Shown here: positions 33,327 to 44,900 of the stretch, piece by piece
How positions within the stretch are numbered: position 1 is the stretch's first letter
Layout: the number at the start of each line of letters is the position of its first letter
Assembly: GCA_032173965.1 (NCBI GenBank)
Contig: CM063294.1
Span: 7,486,452-7,550,451 of the forward strand
From: Sitta carolinensis
Lineage: Eukaryota; Chordata; Aves; Passeriformes; Sittidae
DNA: 64,000 nt
Direction: 5' to 3'
Translations under genes and position numbers: made by a program
Notes under the pieces: model-generated
Seen by the model: only the letters and a program-made list of their open reading frames with translations
The model's database searches: none
What the model was told of the DNA's origin: nothing

Positions 33327-34450
33327 AGACAGAGACAAGTTAAGTCAGGTGGAAGCCAAGCTCATAGAAGCCTCAAAAGCCCCAAGAAAACACAACAGCA
33401 AGAAAATATATATATATTTATATTTTATAAACCTAACAAGATGCCACTGCTCAGGGCACAGGTGGGAGCTGAAACTGCAACAAGCAGCCCAGGAGAGCTC
33501 AGAGGCAGTGAAGTCCAGTGAAGCTGGGCCTGTTCACAAAAGCTCCTGAGTGACTGAATTTCCCCTCCCACGAGGCACACTGTGCCTGATCCAGGAGATA
33601 AATAACACTGCCTCCCTCACCTCCAGCAGCCACTCCAAAACTGTGCCTGTCTGTGTGAAAAGCACTTGGTTTATCACAAAGTTACGCCAAAATAAAAACA
33701 GTCCAGCTGGGACTTTTCCCAAATGGTTGGAAGTAATTGCTGGGCCCAGCTGAATTGTTGAACTGATGCCAACATTCACCCTTCAGACTCTAGGTCTGCT
33801 TGCAGGAATTAGCCTCGATAAACAATCGTGTTCAATAACATATCGTTATTCTTTAAACAGTTTATTTTCAGAGCTGCCTGGAATGCGTGTTGGAGCAAGT
33901 CATAGAGACAAACAGTCTGGTCTTCCTCTGCACCTTCTCGTGTGCCCTCCCTCCTGGACCATCTGTGTCTCGCCACAGGTGCCACCTGGCCCCATCACCA
34001 GCTGACAGTGCATTCCTTTTCCTCTCCAATCAGTTTCATCTGTCTGGGACATATGGCATCACCTGTGCCTGATGTATCTCAGGAAAACGTTCCTCTGTGT
34101 GCCCCTGAGCCTGCTGGTTGGGAAAGCCAGGGACTGAGTTCCATGTCTCTGCCCTGGTCAGCTGTGGCAGGTCCTGGGAGCCTGTCCACTCTGGCCAGCT
34201 GGGGACCCACAGATGTCTGAGACAGCGTGTAATCTCTGCCTAAATCGCTCAAAACCAGCACAAACCTGCACTTGGCCAGCTCAGCACCTTGCTGAGTCTC
34301 CTTTCGGCTGGGATCCTCATGGCTGAGCGAGCTCTGGATAGAATCAGCACAAGACTTTCACCTGGGAACCTCACAGGGGCATGGCTGGCATGGGGCTCCG
34401 TGCTGGGCGCCCAGGCCTTGCACATCCTGCCACAGCCAGGACTGCCACGG
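33327..34450. other. intergenic, no gene seen
   Basis: Unique sequence with a short AT patch at 33406-33428. Neither strand shows a conserved exon. Confidence 0.45.
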
Positions 34451-34454
34451 GGAC

Positions 34455-35270
34455 CAGGACAGCAGGACCAGGACAGCAGAAGCAGGACAGCAGACCCTAA
34501 GATCAGGACAGCAGAACAGGACCAGCAGCAGACCAGACAGCGGAACGGCAGCAGGACCAGACCAGACACAGACAGCAGAAGCATGACCCAGGACAGCAGG
34601 ACCCCATGACGCAGGACAGCGGACCAGGACCCAGTCACAGCCCAGGACCCGACAGCAGGAAGCAGGACCAGGACGCAGGCGGACCCCGGACAGAGGACCG
34701 GGACCCCAGACAGCAGACGCAGAACAGACGCAACCCCAGGACAGCAGACCCAGGACCCCAACAGCAGGACCAGGACCCAGGACAGCAGGACAGCAGACAC
34801 GACAGCAGACCAGGACAGCAGGACCCCAGGACCCGGACGCAGACCGACCCCAGACGCAGACAGCAGACAACAGGACAGCAGCCCAGGACAGCAGGACCCC
34901 AGGACAGCAGGACAGCAGCCAGGACAGCAGGACCCAGGACAGCAGGACAGCAGGACCCAGGACAGCAGGACCCCAGGACAGCAGGACCAGACAACAGGAC
35001 AGCAGGACCCCAGGACGCAGGACCCAGGACAGCAGACCCAGGACAGCAGGACCCCAGGACCCCAGGACAGCAGGACAGCAGGACCCAGGACAGCAGGACC
35101 CCAGGACAGCAGACAGCAGGACCAGACAGAGGACCCCAGGACAGCAGGACCCAGGACCCCAGGACAGCAGGACCCAGGACAGCAGGACAGCAGGACCCCA
35201 GGACAGCAGGACCCAGGACAGCAGGACCCCAGGACAGCAGGACCCAGGACCCCAGGACAGCAGGACCTGT
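34455..35270. repeat. GGACAGCA / GGACCCCA minisatellite
   Basis: About 815 bp built from GGACAGCAGGACCC(CA) units of 8, 9, 14 and 15 bp, irregular at the left and regular from 34880. It lies about 550 bp beyond the predicted PPARGC1B polyadenylation site. Long frames through it (QQDPRTAGP-like) are repeat artefacts. Confidence 0.97.
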
Positions 35271-36452
35271 CTGTGCCCCTGGGAGAGCAGTCTGGCTCTC
35301 AGGGTCTGCTCTCCTGGTTCCAGAGGCTCTCCTGGTTCCTGTTATCACAGCCATGCCTCAGTTTGGCTCCCAGGGCCAGCTCCCCCTGTTCCAGGGGCTC
35401 TCCAGGTGCCACCCTGAGCTGCACAGCTGCTGAATCACCACCTGGAGTCTTTTCCACGTTTTTTTCTGCTCTCTTACTCCACTCCAGAAAATCTGAGGGG
35501 CATGCCCTGCTTCATTTGTCACCCACTCCATCTGGAGAGTTCCTTCAGCCACGGGTGCTGTGGCACCACTGGAAGTCCAGAGTGCAGAGCCCAGTTTTTA
35601 TTTTTTTTTCCTGCATGAGTGAAACTGGGAGAAGCCACACTTTAAATAGCAACACACAGGGATATTTCCAGGCAGGAGCTGCATCCAGGGAGGCTCTGAC
35701 ACCCCCTTGGCCCTGGCACAGCCCCACTGCCAGCCAGGCAGAGCAAAACACCTCACCCCTTGCACGAAAAACTAAAACATTGCAGCACAAACTGGTTCCT
35801 TTTTTTGTTCTTTCCACTTTATAGTATATATGTTATCGTTTATTTATAGGCAGATCACTTCACTATTTACAGTACATGAGCGTAGAGATTCTACAGTCTT
35901 TTTGATGTAAACAAGAAACTCCACGGCAGGGGAGTCTGGAAAAAGAAGCCAGTTCTGAAGTATTTACACAATTTAAAATAGAACTTTTATACCCACTGGA
36001 TAGATATAGAGAATACATTGAGCGATTTGGTTAAATTATCTATGAAACTATAGAATCTGACAATGTAAAAATACAAGAAAACGTTCTCTCATTTTAGAAG
36101 GTAGACAGTTAAATCACACTAGAAATAAATCTCTTTTGTTTTTTTAAAAATAATAACAATAATAATAATAAAGGAAAGGCATAAGAATCCATGCCATCTC
36201 TTAAGGTTAAAGTATATTACATAAATAAGGACACAACAGAATGGAACTGGGGGGAAAATTAAGTGAAATATAAAAAAACGCTACCAATTTAAAAAAACCA
36301 ACAACTAAAACCTTGATTCTTAATCACAGAGGGATCAATTCTGCTGCTTTTACTTACTCTGCAAGTAGAAAATTGCAGAGTTAAGTGGTACTTACTCAGC
36401 TTGAGCAAGGGAGGCAGAATTGGCCCCTAATAATTATGAGCAGTGTCCTTTT

Positions 36453-36483
<31 letters not shown>

Positions 36484-38173
36484 AGAAAAAAAAGACAGAA
36501 TTTAGCTTTTTTTTTTTTTTTTTATAAATAACAAAGCAGATGTGCCCCTTTTTAGGTGAAATTCTTACACCTTTCTCAAGAAATGCATCAATTGAACTGT
36601 TCTCTCTCTTTCTCACATGCACTCACACACTCCCTCCCCAGCTCCTGCTGCCACCCCCGGGGAGGGAAGAGGAATGAAACCCAAAATGAACCCCAAGGCT
36701 GCATTTGGCTCTGTATTGCTTGAGATTGTCAGGGATGCACTGAGACCAGAACGGGTGTCAGGTTCAGTTCCAACACCAGTGCATCTCAGGACTCAGCAGA
36801 ACTCCAGAAAGGAAAGAAAAAAAACCCAAAAAAAGAGAAAGTGTCGCTCTGCAATTGCCAAACTCATTTGCACGGCCCAGAGCTGAGCTCAGACTCGGCA
36901 CTCAGACATTGTGACTGAGCTGCTGCCTCCTGAAAGATGCAGCTGTGCTGAGGAATGGAGAGAAACCTTTTTCTTTGGGGCAGCATTCACAACCTAAACC
37001 CTGGGATTGTCCTCTGCATTCAGCCCACACACTCAGCAACTCAGTTTGCTCCTCCCTGCGGAGCCTCAGGGACACGCTGGATTCCAGCCAGAAACCTGCA
37101 GCCCCCCCTGAACAACGAGTTTTTCTGGGGCAAACCTGTGCAAAACAAGCAAAGGGGCATTTAATCAGAAACTCTTCACAGTCAGCATTTCCCCACAGCA
37201 CCTGCAGGAAATTGCAGGTGTGTGTGTGGGGGGGGCGTTCTATACTTACACAGTTTTAAAAAAATAAATCTCCTCCTGATTTATTGCCTACCAGAAGAAA
37301 CCCTTTTGCTCCCAGTTTCTCCTGCCCATCCCACGGGGTCCGGGGTGTGAGGGGTCCCTTTTTGAGGGATGCCACAGGCTGGGTGGGATGTAAAGGCAAT
37401 CCTTGGAAAAGGGGACATCCCCAATCCCTGGGAGCTCCTGCCAAGCTCCGGGCACTTCTGGCTTCCCTGGGCATTGCTTTGCTCCTGCCTCATTTCCCTG
37501 CCAGCATCCAAACCTTAGGCAGCTCAGGAGGGAGCTCTCACCTGCCCCTGTGCCCGACCCACCTTCCTGCAGACTTGAGCACTGTGAGCTAAAGACACCT
37601 TCAGGGTAAAAAAACCCACAAAAATTAAAAAAAAAAAACAAAAACAAGTGGAAATTTATTTTTACCCAGTCCTAAAAGGTGGGGGAAGCCCCAGCGCAGG
37701 CAGCACACAGCTCAAGGAGCTCTAAGCATAGTGCATTAAGTCCTAGAAAAGAAAGATTTTTTGGGGGAGGAGGGAAAACAAACCATCCCAAGTGAATGGA
37801 AAAAAAAAGTACAAACCCAAACCAAATAAAAAAAGAAAACCCAACCCCACTTATAGGCTTCAGGCACCACGAAGACCACTTATTGCATCTCCTCCTACCC
37901 TAGGGCTGCAGTACTGCTGAGCTCTGTGCAGGACCAGCCCTCCCCTTGCCCAGCACTGCCTCGGGACCCAGGGCACCCAGGCACCGGGAAATTCCACATC
38001 TGGGCACACCAAACCCAGTGCTTGGGAAGTGACTGAGTGCTCCCCTGGGGTGGGCTGGAGCCCCCCCAGCTCTGCACTGACCCTTCCCCTCCACCACCCT
38101 TGATGCATCCCCAGCAGGGCCCAGCCACGGGTGCCCCCAGCTGAGTGGGAGATGGAAGAATTCCACTTATTTG

Positions 38174-38203
38174 CTTTTTTTTTTTCTTTTCTTTTTTTCT
38201 TGG

Positions 38204-38246
<43 letters not shown>
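38174..38246. repeat. T-rich tract with T42 run
   Basis: An interrupted T-rich stretch ends in 42 uninterrupted T (38205-38246). On the PPARGC1B sense strand this is a poly(A) tract inside the predicted 3' UTR. Confidence 0.95.
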
Positions 38247-38247
<1 letters not shown>

Positions 38248-38689
38248 GGATCGATCGTTTTCTGAAAAACATCAGCACAGCACAGGACAGTACTACCCAC
38301 CTAAATGTGTCGCTATATACATTCTACATAAGCTCTATAGCAATCACATGTAAACATCATCATCGTGAGGAAATACTAGGACAGAAAAAGGCAAAGCTAC
38401 AATGAGGCAATTGCCAATAGCAGATGCTCAGTCTGGGCCAGAGCTGCTCGTGTTCGGGGGGATGAGAACCAGGGGAGTTTGGGGTGGGAGAGGCACCAGG
38501 TCTCAGAGCTGGGGCTGAGGAGGCACAAGGCTGTTCCCTGGCAGTGACCAGGGTGGGCACCCACGGGGGCTGCAGGGCTGGGTGTTGTCAGACCCACGGC
38601 TCTCCCGACGGGACAGCCAGGGAACTGTGCTGGTGTCGGCATTCCTGCTGCTGCCAGAGCCCGGCGGCACCCCGGCCACTGAGCCAGGG

Positions 38690-39995
38690 CCACTGAGCCA
38701 GGGCCACTGAGCCACTGAGCCAGGGGCACTGAGCCACTGAGCCAGGGCCACTGAGCCAGGGCCACTGAGCCACTGAGCCAGGGCCACTGAGCCACTGAGC
38801 CAGGGCCACTGAGCCAGGGCCACTGAGCCACTGAGCCAGGGGCACTGAGCCACTGAGCCAGGGTCACTGAGCCAGGGCCACTGAGCCACTGAGCCAGGGC
38901 CACTGAGCCAGGGCCACTGAGCCACTGAGCCAGGAGCACTGAGCCACTGAGCCAGGGTCACTGAGCCAGGGCCACTGAGCCACTGAGCCAGGGCCACTGA
39001 GCCAGGGCCACTGAGCCACTGAGCCAGGGCCACTGAGCCACTGAGCCAGGGTCACTGAGCCAGGGCCACTGAGCCACTGAGCCAGGGCCACTGAGCCACT
39101 GAGCCAGGGTCACTGAGCCAGGGCCACTGAGCCACTGAGCCAGGGCCACTGAGCCACTGAGCCAGGGTCACTGAGCCAGGGCCACTGAGCCACTGAGCCA
39201 GGGGCACTGAGCCAGGGCCACTGAGCCACTGAGCCAGGGCCACTGAGCCACTGAGCCAGGGTCACTGAGCCAGGGTCACTGAGCCACTGAGCCAGGAGCA
39301 CTGAGCCACTGAGCCAGGGTCACTGAGCCAGGGTCACTGAGCCACTGAGCCAGGGTCACTGAGCCACTGAGCCAGGGTCACTGAGCCAGGGTCACTGAGC
39401 CACTGAGCCAGGGTCACTGAGCCAGGGTCACTGAGCCACTGAGCCAGGGTCACTGAGCCACTGAGCCAGGGTCACTGAGCCAGGGTCACTGAGCCACTGA
39501 GCCAGGGTCACTGAGCCAGGGGCACTGAGCCACTGAGCCAGGGTCACTGAGCCACTGAGCCAGGGTCACTGAGCCCGGGTCACTGAGCCACTGAGCCAGG
39601 GTCACTGAGCCAGGGGCACTGAGCCACTGAGCCAGGGTCACTGAGCCACTGAGCCAGGGTCACTGAGCAGGGCCACTGAGCCACTGAGCCAGGGCCACTG
39701 AGCCAGGGTCACTGAGCCACTGAGCCAGGGCCACTGAGCCACTGAGCCAGGGTCACTGAGCCACTGAACCAGGGTCACTGAGCCAGGGCCACCTGAGCCA
39801 GGGCCACCTGAGCCAGGGACCACCTAAGCCACTGAGCCAGGGTCACCTGAGCCAGGGACCACCCTGAGCCAGGGACCACCTGAGCCACTGAGCCAGGGTC
39901 ACCTGAGCCAGGGACCACCCTGAGCCAGGATCACCTGAGCCAGGGACCATCCTGAGCCAGGGACCACCCTGAGCCCGGGCCACCCTGAGCCACTG
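38690..39995. repeat. CACTGAGCCAGGG minisatellite (about 1.3 kb)
   Basis: Built from CCACTGAGCCAGGG (14 bp) and CCACTGAG (8 bp) blocks, so 14- and 22-bp higher-order units alternate. GGCC/GGTC/GGGC variants are spread along the array. The left end (39780-39995) decays to CCACCTGAGCCAGGGA forms. It lies in the predicted PPARGC1B 3' UTR. Confidence 0.98.
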
Positions 39996-40576
39996 AGCCA
40001 GGGTGACCCCGAGGCAGGGTGACCTGCAGGGCTGCAGCTCTTGGTCTCACACCTTGTGCCATTCCTTTCCCAGGCTTTGGGCACTCTCCCTGCGGGACAG
40101 AACACACCCAGGGAACCAGGGATAAAACCCCCAAGTCACGGGGAGGGGAGAGCCCAGGAGACTCTAATCTATCTATTGGCAGAGTTAAGGCTATAATATT
40201 CTATCTACAGAGGATGGCTGAATCCCTAGTGGTCTCTGGGGCTCAAAAAGAAAAGGGGAAGGCGGCGATGGCTTGAGGAGCAGCAAGGTTCCCACTGCCT
40301 TGGGCAAACAGTGCCTCTGGCCGGCTGCTGGTGGGCTTTGCTCTGCTGGGGGAGGGCTGTGTCGCCTCCAGCGCCCCCACACATGGAGGGCGAGTCCACA
40401 GGAGATTTTACACTTCACTCCAGCCCCGAGGGCCCTTGGCCAGGGGCAGAGCTGTGCCCGGGGCACTGGCAGGGGATGGCTCTGGGGCGTGGGTGGCTGC
40501 TGGGACGTGTATGGCTTATCAGCTACAGGGCAGGGTGCTGGGGGGTCAGTGTGGGTGCTGTGCCCCCTGCCTCTCC

Positions 40577-40775
40577 GGGTTTGGGGCTGGACATGGGCTG
40601 GATTTGGGGCTGGACTTTGGGTTGGATTTGGGGCTGGACTTTGGGGTTGGATTTGGGGCTGGATTTGGGACTGGGTTTTGGACTGGATTTGGGGCTGGGT
40701 TTGGGGCTGGGCTTGGGGCTGGATTTTGGGCTAGAGATGGGGCTGGGTTTTGGGCTGGGCTTTGGGCTGGCAGCT
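40577..40775. repeat. GGGCTGGATTTGG short minisatellite
   Basis: About 200 bp of 12-16 bp units (TTTGGGGCTGGA and variants). G-rich on the plus strand and C-rich in the predicted PPARGC1B transcript. Confidence 0.9.
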
Positions 40776-41807
40776 CAGCAGGGAGCACGGACAGGTCTTC
40801 TCACCCTGTTTGCTCTGCAGGGTGTGGAAGCGAGTGTAGAACAAGCCACAGGGCCTGGCCAGACTCCCAGCCACCCAAGGAGCTGGAGAGGAGCCAGCTC
40901 CTCCACACGGAGCAGAGACATCCCCCCAGGCTGTGCCAGCAGGACCCACCTGCTCAGGCCTGGCTGGCTGCAGCCCCCAGCCCCTCTCCCCTGGCTCCAA
41001 AGGCCAAAGCAGCACTGGCTGCAGGCACTGCATCCCCCTCCCACCCTCTGCAGCCTGCAAAGCTGCCTGGCCCTGGCTCCATCACCCACCAGGGCCCAGC
41101 TCAGCACAGGGGGGAGGCTGGGGGGCTCAGCCATGCCAGCACAGAGAATGGCTTTGACAGCAAAGGGAGTGACCCCGGGGCAAGCACCGAGCACCCCGGT
41201 TTGCCAGCAGGGGAGGCAGGGGAATGTCAGCTCTGTGACTGCTCTGACCCCCCATGTGCTGAGTGGCAAGTGCCTCATTACAGTGCATAGTTAAAAATCA
41301 AGGAAGCGGTACAATAAATCTGAATTACAGTACATCTGAGCCATAAATACATTTTTTTTTAAGTATATACTTTTTTTTTCTTTCTTCTTCTATTAAAAAT
41401 TAGTTTATAATCCTGATTCTATTCACAATGAACAATTTCATCATCACACACTACGGACAAAAAAATGTTATGGTGAACACAGCTGCAACTCCACGGCGGG
41501 AGCATGGGGAGGGCTGGGAGGGGGAAGAGGGGCCGGGGGGCTCCTAGGCTCACCCTAAAACAACCAGTCAGAAGCAGAGGGAGGGGGGGACTAACGTGTG
41601 GCAGTGAGACATCAACACCATGGGGACTCACAGACAGAAGCAGCTTTGTTCAATGTAAACATCGATCAGGGGACAGCAGTCTCTCTCTCGCGGGCGTGCT
41701 CTCGCTCTCTCTCGCTCTCTCGCTTGCTGAATAATTTCTTTGAAAACGTAAACATATTGGAAGTGCCTTGACTGAGGTATTGAGGTATTCCTCCAAGGTT
41801 AAGGCTG

Positions 41808-41911
41808 TTACCGATGCAGGCTGAGCTGGGCCTCCTGCAGCAAGCTGTCGAAATCCATGGTCTCGTACTTGCTTTTCACCGGGGCCGGCGAGGACTCGTC
41901 CGTGCTGCAAT
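41808..41911 (-). CDS. PPARGC1B: PPARGC1B last coding exon
   Basis: Acceptor CCCCAG|ATTGC; ends CATCGGTAA. Encodes the highly conserved C-terminal [17 protein letters not shown], which follows the RRM in all PGC-1 proteins. Confidence 0.97.
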
Positions 41912-44900
41912 CTGGGGATGGCAGGGACAGAAGGGTCAGGGAAGGGGGGGGATCAGCGTCCTGTCTGCCTCAGGAGGAGGGAAACTGAGGCACGGCAGGG
42001 CACTGCTCACTGCCCTGCTCCTGCACGGCCAGGCTGGATGCAGCAGTGATGGTGACAGGGCTGGGGATGCTGAAAGGAGCTGGGGCACAGGGGCTGCAGC
42101 CTGGCCCAGCTGGGCAGGGCACACCCCGCTAGCATTCACTGCCAGGGTGAAAAAATCTGCTGGATTTGGAGGGGCTGACACAGGGCCATGCAATGGGAGC
42201 TGTGCTGGTGGCAGAGCCAGCCTGCCCCACTGCCAGCCCTGTGGCAGGAGCTGAACACAGAGCCCAGGGAATTCAGCACAGAGCAGAGCTAATGCTGCCT
42301 AATTTCACAGCAGTTTAACATTTTGGGTGTGTATTTTTGAATGGTTGCATTTCACCTCTGCCTGGGGGCTCCTCTTCTCAGCCTGCAGCAGGATGAGCAG
42401 GATTTTAGGAAGGAGCCAGGCTGTGCAGGAAGGGGATGACTGGTGGCTCTGCAGAAATCAGGTGAGGAGCACGGAGGGGGCTTCTCTTAGGCAGGGGGGG
42501 CAGCTCTGGCCCCCCCTCCCCACAGCACTGCTCAGTCACCATCTCCCTCATGGGGTGCTAGCTGGTTCCTAATTTGTCTGTGCCCAAAATCAGAGGCTCT
42601 GGGATTTATTTAGATGAGCAATGGACATTTGTGCCCACAAAGTCAAGGGATGGCTGCTGTAAGCAGAGCAGATACTGCAAGGTGATAAATCAGGGAGTAC
42701 TTGTATCAGATGGGGCATCAGGAGGTAAGTCAAGACTTGGGGCTTTATTTTCTGGACCTCAATCTTTTGCTCATCAAGTGGTATCCAGAACCCTCCAGCC
42801 CCTGCTGTATTTTATTTTATTTTATACAGAAATAAACATGTAGCATTGGTGAATCACCTGAAGCAAGGAGGGCTGGGCAAAGCCTGGGACACATTTCTCT
42901 TGCAGGACTAGCATAGGGTTTGGCTCCTGGCCCTCAGCTCAGGCTGCAGCCCTGGTCACACAGTCACTGAGACCTTGCTGAAGCACTGAAAGGATTAATG
43001 CAGCTACAGCACATTTCAGTGCTGTCACTTTGGCTCCAGAGTGCATGTGCAGCGTGCTGAATCTGTCCTGCAGAGCAGCAAACCACCCACATCACCTCTT
43101 GGGCTAATGAAATGTTGCTGACTGCCTTCTCTAATGCCTGGGAAGGGAGTTTTCTACTGGAAAGCCTCCAGCACTGTGCAGAAACTCAGCAGACACAGGA
43201 TGGGCTGTACTCAGCTGAGACCCGGCTGTGATGCTACATTTTGCATCCAACGCACCCTGAGGCCTCACACCAGTTTTTTTATTTCTCCCCAGTCTCCCAA
43301 TCCACCTGTCTGAGCCACGAGCAGTTCCACGAGGCAGAGGAAAGCCAGTGGGCTTTTCCTGCGGGCTCTGAAGGCGTTTGGGATCCCTGCGTGAGCAGAG
43401 CTCAGCAGTGTGCTCTAACAGCTCCGTGCTGATAAGAGAGACAAAGCAGCTGCTGCTTCCTCACCCAGGTCAGAGTATCTGGTCCAGAAGAAGCGCCCCA
43501 GGCCACCAGAGCTGAGCTGGAAGGAGGGCTCGTTCCTCTTCCTTAGCGAGGGGCCGTTCTTCAGCGATAAGGCGGCGTGCTCGGAGTACCGGTACGTGAT
43601 GAAGCCGTACTTCTCCCCCCTGAGCAACCAGAGAAGGAATTCAGGATGTACTGAGCCCCACAGCCCTTGTGATGCAGCACTACACTCCTGGCCCATCATT
43701 CTCCCACTCCTCTATCCCACAGGTGCCCTTGGATCTCTGGACACACTGAATCTCCTTGACAAAAGCAGCCCAACCGAGGGCTCGGCTGACCCAGGGGATC
43801 GAAGTGGCACTGCCTGGCAGTGCTGTGGGGCTTGGGGAGAGGAGCTGCCTGTGGCTGCTGGAGCCCTGGGACACACAGCTCACTGCCTACTCACCTGTTA
43901 GTCCTGGACAGGACCTGACACTCCACGATTTCACCAAACACCTCGAAGCGTTTCTTCAGCTCGCTGGAGCTCATGCTGCTGGAGAGGTTTCTGATGTACA
44001 CCACCCGGCCTTCCCCTGCCAAAGCAAGCAAAAGCTTTCAACCTTGCACCCTGCACCTCCCTGCTGCTGATGGGCCGTGGGGGAGCCCCTGCAAGCCAGC
44101 ACTGGGGAACACTGCCATGGACACAGCCTGCCAGCTCCAGGATCTGGCTGTCTCTGCTCCAGCCAGGTCACAGCGTCACCCCCAAGACAGCCACAACCAG
44201 GCTGCAGCAGCCACGGCCCTCTTCTTCTCTTTTAAAATTCTCCTGCATTCTTGCAGCTCTTTCTGCTTTTCCTGGCAAACGTGGGAGACGTTCCCAAGAA
44301 TTGCCAGGGGCAAAATCCAATTACATTGCAGGAAAAAGTGCCAAAGCAGCATGTGTGTGTGCACAACAGTAGGGAGCACCGATTTACCCTCCCACGTGCC
44401 CACCCCTCTCCCAGCTCCCAGCGTGTGCCCACAGCTTCCTGCGGCACGAGGATGCAGCGGGGCCACATCTGTGCCAGCTGAGCAGCTTCAGGGATTCCCC
44501 AGTTCACCCCACAAACTGCCAGTGCCAAGTGCACTGAGGCACCAGTGTAGGCTGCTCTGGGCATCCCTGTGCCAAGGACTCCGTGTGTTGCCAATCGCTG
44601 GCGCCTTCCGCTGCACGTTGGGTTTTCCTCTCCCCCCCACCCCCATGTCCTTGTTTAACACTGGCCTGGCACCAAGGGATGCTGAAGCCAGGGCTAACGG
44701 GCTCCACTGCTGCTCTTTGGAGCAGGGGATGAGCCGAGGGCTGGGGCTGCTCTGTCCCAGTGGGGGCACTGCTCACTTACAATGGCCTTTTCCCGTCTCT
44801 TCTTCAGCTGGCCCCGGTGCCCGCTTCCACCCTGACACTGCTCGCTGTTCTCACACCTGCAAGGGAGGGACAGGAGGTCAGCCCAGGGCTGGGGGAGCTG

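Larger units (their letters stand above)
35820..41807 (-). other. PPARGC1B: probable PPARGC1B 3' UTR (about 6 kb)
   Basis: From the TAA at 41808-41810 no further coding exon is seen to the left. A minus-strand AATAAA lies at 35839-35844, and the adjacent AT-rich block (35840-36420), like 41290-41480, has the look of conserved 3' UTR sequence. Mammalian PPARGC1B also has a multi-kilobase 3' UTR. The stretch contains a T42 run (38205-38246), A24 and T17 runs near 36.5 kb and two minisatellites (38690-39995 and 40577-40775). Whether they remain in the mature mRNA is inference. Confidence 0.6.

Noticed and set aside
34606..35433. 275-codon QQDPRTAG-rich open frame
   Set aside because: Translation of the GGACAGCA array.
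40311..41294. Overlapping 319-327-codon plus-strand frames
   Set aside because: They cross the GGGCTGGATTTGG repeat, lie antisense to the predicted PPARGC1B 3' UTR, and have no recognisable domain.
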